Part shown: positions 57,589 to 64,000 of the stretch, in pieces
Numbering within the stretch: the stretch's first letter is position 1
Layout: each line of letters opens with the position of its first letter
Assembly: GCF_025399195.1 (NCBI RefSeq)
Contig: NW_026252089.1
Span: 434,001-498,000 of the forward strand
Origin: Umbelopsis ramanniana AG
Lineage: Eukaryota; Mucoromycota; Umbelopsidomycetes; Umbelopsidales; Umbelopsidaceae
DNA length: 64,000 bases
Direction: 5' to 3'
Notes under the pieces: model-generated
The model's database searches: none
What the model was told of the DNA's origin: nothing
What the model saw: only the letters and a program-made list of their open reading frames with translations
Translations under genes and position numbers: made by a program

Positions 57589-59516
57589 ATGAAGAACAGT
57601 TTACCACCCCTTTCATGAACTTTTTGTAAAATAATGTCGTTCGTACGTCAACATGTTAGCGTGACTACGTCGCACCTCACTACCGCCTCATTTGCCAGCT
57701 CCTCCCCTTGGTCTCCTTCCGATCACCTTCTACGTTTTGTTTGTTTTTCCTCCCCTCACATATTGCTCGCATAATTTTATTATTTTCTTCTCTTGTCGTA
57801 CATAATCTCTTCTATGATCTTTCAGTGTTGCTTTTTCCCCCTCGCCTGTCTTTTTTTTTTTTTAAACAATCACAAAGAAAATACATGCATATATATATAT
57901 ATCAGTATAATCTCGCGCTCAGCTTAACTTTTCATAATGTCAATCCATATGCAAACGTAAATCTCACAGTTTCCGCATTTTATTTTTTTACCGTTGGCCT
58001 AGATCTGTCGCTGTAGTGACGCCAGAACTGAATGCGGTGGTTGAAGACACCGATGTCGCATCTGCACTGATAGGATTGGGTGCCGGTCAGAGCACAGCCC
58101 CTACCTACGTTTCGCCAGGTCGTGCGTTGCATGCTGTCTAACGAGAAGAAGATCAGCACAACATAAACATTGGTATGCTGGAAGCAAAAGATCAAAGGAT
58201 CGACAGCAGCTACACTGCCGATGGGTCATGGAAAACACGTGTTGCCGATGACAGACACCATGGTTACAATGATCCCAGGGTCAGGACTCCCTGGGTTCGA
58301 GATGCAGGCCATGCAGCATGATCCATCACCGCCAAACTCACGCTACTCACATAATTGTTTTTGTGATCTCACTATTGGTTTGTCGGCATCAACGCTTACA
58401 CAGATCGGCCATCCATCTGAAGGAGGACATAACTCTTCTTCATACCGTATGTTCAGACTGTTCCGTTCCAACTACCTAGGCTTGTACCAGCAATGCTATT
58501 TTAGATTTAAATCCGGCCTCTGATAACCATCTATCGATGAGATTTGCCAGGGGGAAAATGGCCGGTTGACAAGGTTCGTGTTAGAGGTTACTCAAGGTTA
58601 ATATGAAGGCGCTGTTGCACTACATACGTTTAATATTGGTATACAAGGCAAATTGTTCATTTACAGATGGGCGACCTTCTCTTTCAAACACCTGTCAACT
58701 CATGGATGGGCATGTGGGCATATTGTACCTATTGGAGTATACTGCGCATGCGACCCCAACTGCGGAGATAGCTGGGCACATCCCTGGGGGTGGGTGAGTG
58801 GGTTTTCCTATTTTCTATCGTCGTCCGATTTCCTTTAATCCATTTAACCGGCGGGGTTGCTTGCTTTAGTAGGGTAGGATAGGCCAGCCGAGCGGTCCAC
58901 GGCATGGTTTTGACATGTTGCATACGGCAACACGGATGCAGTTGGATCTTCCGTTTGTTTACAGCTTTGGATCTTCTATCCTCCCCTTTCTAAAAGACCA
59001 TGACACGGAACTCTGAGTTTGTATTGCGTTGTGAGATCATATTAAAGTTGAGAAGCCGTCCCGTTTGTACACCTTCTGCAAAAGGTTACTTCCTGCATGT
59101 GCATGGGAGTTTTCAGGACACGCCATTTTTTTTTTATCAAAAACGTCTTATAGGAACTGACGTGCGTGTAACATATGAGACAATTTGCTATTCTACATTA
59201 TACAAGTTGTGCCGCGCGTGATTGGTCTATTGGGTTTATTATGACGAGTGGTTATAAAAAACAACCCACCTATGTAAAAGATAACAAAGAATAAATAGTA
59301 AATGAAATGATGAAGAAGAAAAAAAGCACTAATACTGACAGAGAAGAAGAAATAATGTCCATTATTACAAAAATTTGAAGCGGTTCAAACAACAGATAAG
59401 GATGTCCGTAGATGGTGAAAAGAGTGGCGGTGGTGGGATATTTTTTTTTTTTTGGACCAAAAAAAAAATTAAAAGGTAACATCAAGAGGTATTATCGTAC
59501 AAGAGGAGGTAGATTC
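57589..59516. other. 1.9 kb sparse region
   Basis: Begins with the 3' flank of the S/T-P gene, including a T-run near 57850-57862 and a (TA) tract near 57891-57902. A possible small cysteine-rich gene on the minus strand lies at 57980-58345 (listed separately). The remainder to 59516 holds the 3' flank of the GPCR gene. No repeat or RNA gene was recognised. Confidence 0.45.
57980..58345 (-). CDS. possible small cysteine-rich protein, structure unresolved
   Basis: Weak call. The minus strand has an open stretch ending at 57980 with GCALTGTQSYQCRCDIGVF followed by NHRIQFWRHY, which looks like a real folded cysteine-containing segment. Further upstream another frame has GSCCMACISNPGSPDPG and then GNTCFP. 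Splice signals between them are poor, and I find no start codon with a signal peptide. It could be a small secreted protein split by an intron, or chance. No family was recognised. Confidence 0.25.
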
Positions 59517-61534
59517 TCAGAGACCGCCCATGTATTCGCGCTCCTCATTTCGTTGCTGCCTCCGCTGATCTTGCTTTCCGGGAGGCTTCATTTCCACCCA
59601 ACCGCCCATACCATCCTCTTCGTCATCTTCCACGTCATGAAAGGTGGTATAAGGGTCGTGCGTATGAGCCTTGGGAGGGTATTTCATCATGGCATTGGTG
59701 GATAGAGTAGGATGAGGGGCGCCTTCGTCATCCAGTTTTGGTGAATTGTACATCTTCGGAGTGGCCGGCACACTAGTCGTCGACGATTCCTTCATCATGA
59801 AAAAAGTGGACGAGGTACCATTTTGGCGTTGAGTGGAAGTCATCAAAAACCGTCGTACGAACCACGGCATGAAACCCCGCTGGGGTGGCTGGCTGCTCTG
59901 AGGTCGGGCATTAGGCACATGTCTATCAGGACCATTGGCGGTCGAAGTGATCATAAAAGTAGATCGTGTGGTGATATCCTGGTGTGGTTCAGGGTATGCT
60001 TCACCACAATATTTGATGATGAGGTTTCTGTTAAGAAGATAGATTAGTAAAAAAGGTCTTGTCGCCGCCGCCCGCCACCACCATGCAGACTATCGTTCAT
60101 CGTAAAAGGGAACGGTGCTATAATAGTCATAGAGTCGATCAATTTGTACGTACTTTTTAATGGCCGCCAGCGCATTGTAGATGGCGGGATCGATCATAAA
60201 CGCCAGTAGATTGAAGAATCCGGGCAGAGCCTTAAGAGGGACACCCCACAAATTGATGGCATAACTGGGTCGCATGTGGATATACATGTCAATTTCACTA
60301 ACAATGAATCCAGCTATGAAAAAGGATGGGAAAAAGTCCCCCAATGATTATCAGTAAGCAGTGTGATAGGTGGGAAGCTGGGTCTTTCTTTTCCCTCTTC
60401 TTTTGAATGCCAGCCTAGCCTTTTGATAAAGAAATTTTTTTTTAAAACTCACTTTGGGTAAGAATTGGAACCACAGGATAGAGCAAGATTCTTCGCACCA
60501 CTCGATTGATGGCCTTTTGCGTCTTGCGTCTTCGAACATCGACTTCGGTTCGCTCGCCCGTTCCTGAATGAGCAATCTGACGCTCCAGTCTCATGGAGTC
60601 CATTTTCAATTTGACGGCCACAGCGACGACGACCACCAAACAGTAAGTTCCACATATAAGCTGAGGTCCAATGTAGGTAGCATATTCGTATATATTTGAT
60701 TCCGTGGTCCATGAGGCTGAGATATAATTAGCGTGGGATAATTAATATATAAAAAACCAAGACATGATCTATTACGTACGAGAGTACCAGCAGTAGCCTT
60801 GAGCAGGATCTAATCCTAAACGATGTGCAGCCAATGGTATAACAGCTGTAAGCGCTGCGATTCCGACAGAGAGAATATAGTACCTGGTGTTGAAAATGAG
60901 GTGTAAGTCTTCGGTCTTCTAACTGAGTTTAGTCAAAAAGCGAGAGAAGCGGGCGCTAGTGGGATCCCAAAAAAAAAAAAGATGCGATGAAAGAAATCTC
61001 AATTCATTAATCGGAAATACAAACCATTTCTCGAAATTAGGATTATAATATCGTTGATGCAAAAACAAGTGTTGAAGATTGAAGGCAATAGCCTGCATAA
61101 CAAATGGTAGGTGAAACAGATTTGCGTTAATGAAACCACAATTCGTACAGGACATCACGCGGTGGCTGATATCAAGATAAGTAGGGTGGAAACCACTTTC
61201 TTACCGTGGTCAAGAACAAGAAGAGGTTGGTCAAGAAGATGATGAGAAATGGCGATAGCTGACAAGCTCCTCCTTCAGCCGTAACGTAGGTGTAGATGAG
61301 CAATGCTGCCGAGGAGATGACATCCGTCACACTGATGGCAGCGCTTAATCGAAGTGAAACACGATCGACGAGTTTTTTGTCGTACATTCGTAAACCAAAG
61401 ATGATAGCTAAAACGATCATACCGGAAACAACGGATATACTGTTGCAGACGACATTGATGACATTCAGCAAGTCATTTTCCCATTCGAACTCGAACTGAA
61501 GATTGGGTACGTCTTCGGGGTTATAGTCGCTCAT
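59517..61534 (-). CDS. cAMP-receptor-like G protein-coupled receptor
   Basis: Seven-helix plasma-membrane receptor. Exons: 61534-61205, 61092-61025, 60883-60780, 60716-60453, 60313-60154 and 60027-59517, giving 478 aa. Helices are visible at about residues 27-50, 63-83, 92-125, 138-158, 185-210 and, after a basic loop of about 55 residues, 265-285 and 300-325. RLSAAISVTDVISSAALLIY, AIAFNLQHLFLHQR and GYCWYS fit the slime-mould cAMP receptor / fungal Git3-like class. The third intracellular loop is strongly basic (RRRKTQKAINRVVRR). The C-tail of about 150 residues is disordered with Ser/Thr clusters, suitable for kinase regulation. All six exons join in phase. Class assignment is from pattern memory, ligand unknown. 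Confidence 0.8.
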
Positions 61535-61761
61535 GTTGGCCAGCCACAAGAGTGAAAGGTAGAAAGAGAATGCAAGGTGGGTCCACCTGCAATAATTCAG
61601 TCAATTAAGTCCCCAATAAAGATTACGCTTGGTGCTCCGATGGCGATTGGGATTCCCCTCGTGAGCTCGCTGAGATGAATGTCTGTGCTTATGGCGATTT
61701 AACCAATCAATGGTCGCAGTCACATCTACGGAATCCCTCTTTTCGAGCTCTTGCCGCTGAC

Positions 61762-63064
61762 ATGTCCACGCAAGTTGAATCCAGGGCTCCTTCTGTCAGT
61801 AATGCGAGCCTCGACGACAAATCTTTCGCAAATCGCGCAAGAGGTTTTGCTGCTGGTGTGGCGTCCGGTATTACAAAATTAGCCGTTGGTCATCCATTTG
61901 GTAATGTCACCTATCCCCCCTTTCGATCTGCTTTTGGCAAAATATGACTGATTCGGTGCTTCATTCTAGATACTATTAAGGTGCGAATGCAAACGTCTGG
62001 TTCAGCTGACGGTCGTTTCAAAGGTCCATTGGACTGCTTTCTGTCGACCGTTCGCAAAGAAGGTGTGCGAGCCTTATACAAAGGCGCGACTCCGCCCTTG
62101 GTGGGGTGGATGTTCATGGACAGTATTATGTAAGGTTCAAATGTGTGGCTGTTGAATGTGTTCCGCACAGTGGGCTGATAGGCGTTTTCTTTTTTTTTTC
62201 CTTGGAAAAAAAAAATCTATCGTGTTTAGGCTGGGAACCGTGCACAATACAAGGATGATGCTTAAATCATATAATGGCGACCGTCCACTGAGTGTGTTTC
62301 AACATGGTCTAGCAGGTCTAGCGGGTGGATTGACGGTTTCATTTGTTGCCACACCTGTTGAGCAAATCAAATCAAGGCTTCAAGTTCAGTACAGCGATGG
62401 TGCTGCTCGTATTTACAGTGGTCCCATCGACTGCGCACGCAAAATTGCCAAGAACAACGGAGTTTTCAAAGGATTATGGAAGGGATTGTTGCCCACCATG
62501 GCCTTTAGATCATGGTTCTTTGTGTTCTGGGCCTCCTATGAGGTAAATAGCTGTCGTAAGCCATCATACGCATGTGGGACAGAGACAAATTGTACTCATG
62601 GCATTTTTTTTCCACATCACTTAGGTATATTCTAGGGAACTGAGAAAGCGTGGATACTCAGATAGCACGGTTACTTTTATTGCTGGTGGTCTCAGTGCCA
62701 ATACTTTCTGGCTTGGATGTTTCCCTACAGGTACGCTTTTTTGGCTGGTCTAATCTGCCTTATGCCACAATGACATTTCTCACCAACATTATATCTCAAA
62801 AAGATGTCGTCAAGAATAGATATATGACCCAACCAGATGTGAATCCACCACGGTTCCCTACTGTTCGAAGTGTGGCGAGATTCGTTTACCAAACTGAAGG
62901 CTTGAAGGGATTTTACAGAGGTAACACCTTTTGACCTATGCCCATGTCACTCACCACTTCTAACCCTCACCTCAGGTTTCCTTCCCTCCTTCTTGCGAGC
63001 ATTCCCCACTAACGCCTCGGCCGTCCTGGCCTTTGAAACGGTCATGAAGTTGCTTCACGAATAG
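61762..63064 (+). CDS. mitochondrial carrier family (SLC25) protein, 307 aa
   Basis: Inner-membrane transporter with three repeats. Exons: 61762-61900, 61970-62129, 62230-62542, 62625-62730, 62804-62920 and 62976-63064. Signature motifs: HPFDTIKVRMQ in repeat 1, TPVEQIKSRLQ in repeat 2 and FPTDVVKNRYM in repeat 3. Each repeat has the second half [YF][KR]G (RALYKGATPP, KGLWKGLLPT, KGFYRGFLPS). The end RAFPTNASAVLAFETVMKLL is close to carnitine/acylcarnitine and YMC-type carriers, but substrate cannot be fixed from motifs. The repeat 3 motif begins FPTD where PxD is usual. I chose MSTQVESRAP; an upstream in-frame ATG exists at 61675. Head to head with the GPCR gene, 227 bp between starts. Confidence 0.92.
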
Positions 63065-63277
63065 ACACTCCCTTAGATAACATAGACTAACCTTGTTAAT
63101 ATCTATACCTGCTTTGAATAAAGCTAACCCACTTCAGTTCATGAAAATATCCTTTTTCTTTTCTTTTAATATCACGTTTGACCCTATAATACAATATTGT
63201 GGAAAGGAAGTAAAAAGAAATGCAGAAAGATCTAGTAATGAAACACAAAAAGAAAGATGAAACAAGTGTGTGTAGGC

Positions 63278-64000
<723 letters not shown>

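Overview
The window looks like nuclear DNA of a zygomycete fungus, most likely a Mucorales species (Mucoromycota). Nearly all genes are split by short GT-AG introns of about 50-110 nt, genes are densely packed on both strands, and the gene set is that of a fungus. The secreted T2 ribonuclease at 23.5-24.6 kb closely resembles RNase Rh of Rhizopus. I recognise no transposable element, no virus-derived element, no CRISPR array and no bacterial-style operon. The lineage is inferred from family resemblance, not from a search.

Layout. 1-4.6 kb: BRF1 (Pol III initiation, cut by the left edge) and ORC3, divergent. 4.9-13 kb: a large ankyrin/anillin-like/PH cortical scaffold, an arrestin-like trafficking adaptor, an ankyrin protein and a small orphan. 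13.7-22.7 kb: a co-directional run of NUP49, RPA49, a dysferlin-domain peroxisomal/ER membrane protein and a membrane RING E3. 23.5-28 kb: secreted RNase T2, an orphan of 153 aa and a DUF4112 protein. 28-35.4 kb: a PMS1/MLH2-type MutL protein, a seven-helix-like membrane protein and INO1. 36.3-42.7 kb, all minus strand: a Whi3-like RNA-binding protein, two CsbD-like stress-type proteins and HIS1. 43.7-48.1 kb: a divergent SKP1-like protein, a gene-poor stretch of 2.8 kb and a PH protein. 48.7-57.6 kb: ATP synthase subunit f and COQ4 from a shared promoter, an F-box-like protein, an auxilin/SWA2 homologue, NSA2 and an S/T-P-rich disordered protein. 57.6-64 kb: a sparse stretch, a cAMP-receptor-like GPCR head to head with a mitochondrial carrier, and a PKA-type catalytic subunit cut by the right edge.

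Most genes are housekeeping and share no single pathway. Local themes are nuclear information processing (BRF1, ORC3, NUP49, RPA49, MLH2, NSA2), mitochondrial function (ATP f subunit, COQ4, carrier) and signalling (GPCR, PKA, arrestin). The most unusual direct observations are very small coding exons: 12 nt in HIS1, 12 nt in the membrane protein at 32.6 kb, 5 nt at the start of NUP49 and the bare ATG of NSA2. Others are a very long FG domain on NUP49, an ankyrin-anillin-PH fusion, an SKP1-like protein with a long N-terminal extension, and two neighbouring CsbD-like genes. Exon models were built by hand from splice signals and reading phase. For every gene with a full exon list the exon lengths sum to a multiple of three (for the two genes cut by the window edges, the phases match from exon to exon). 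I found no convincing wholly new system.
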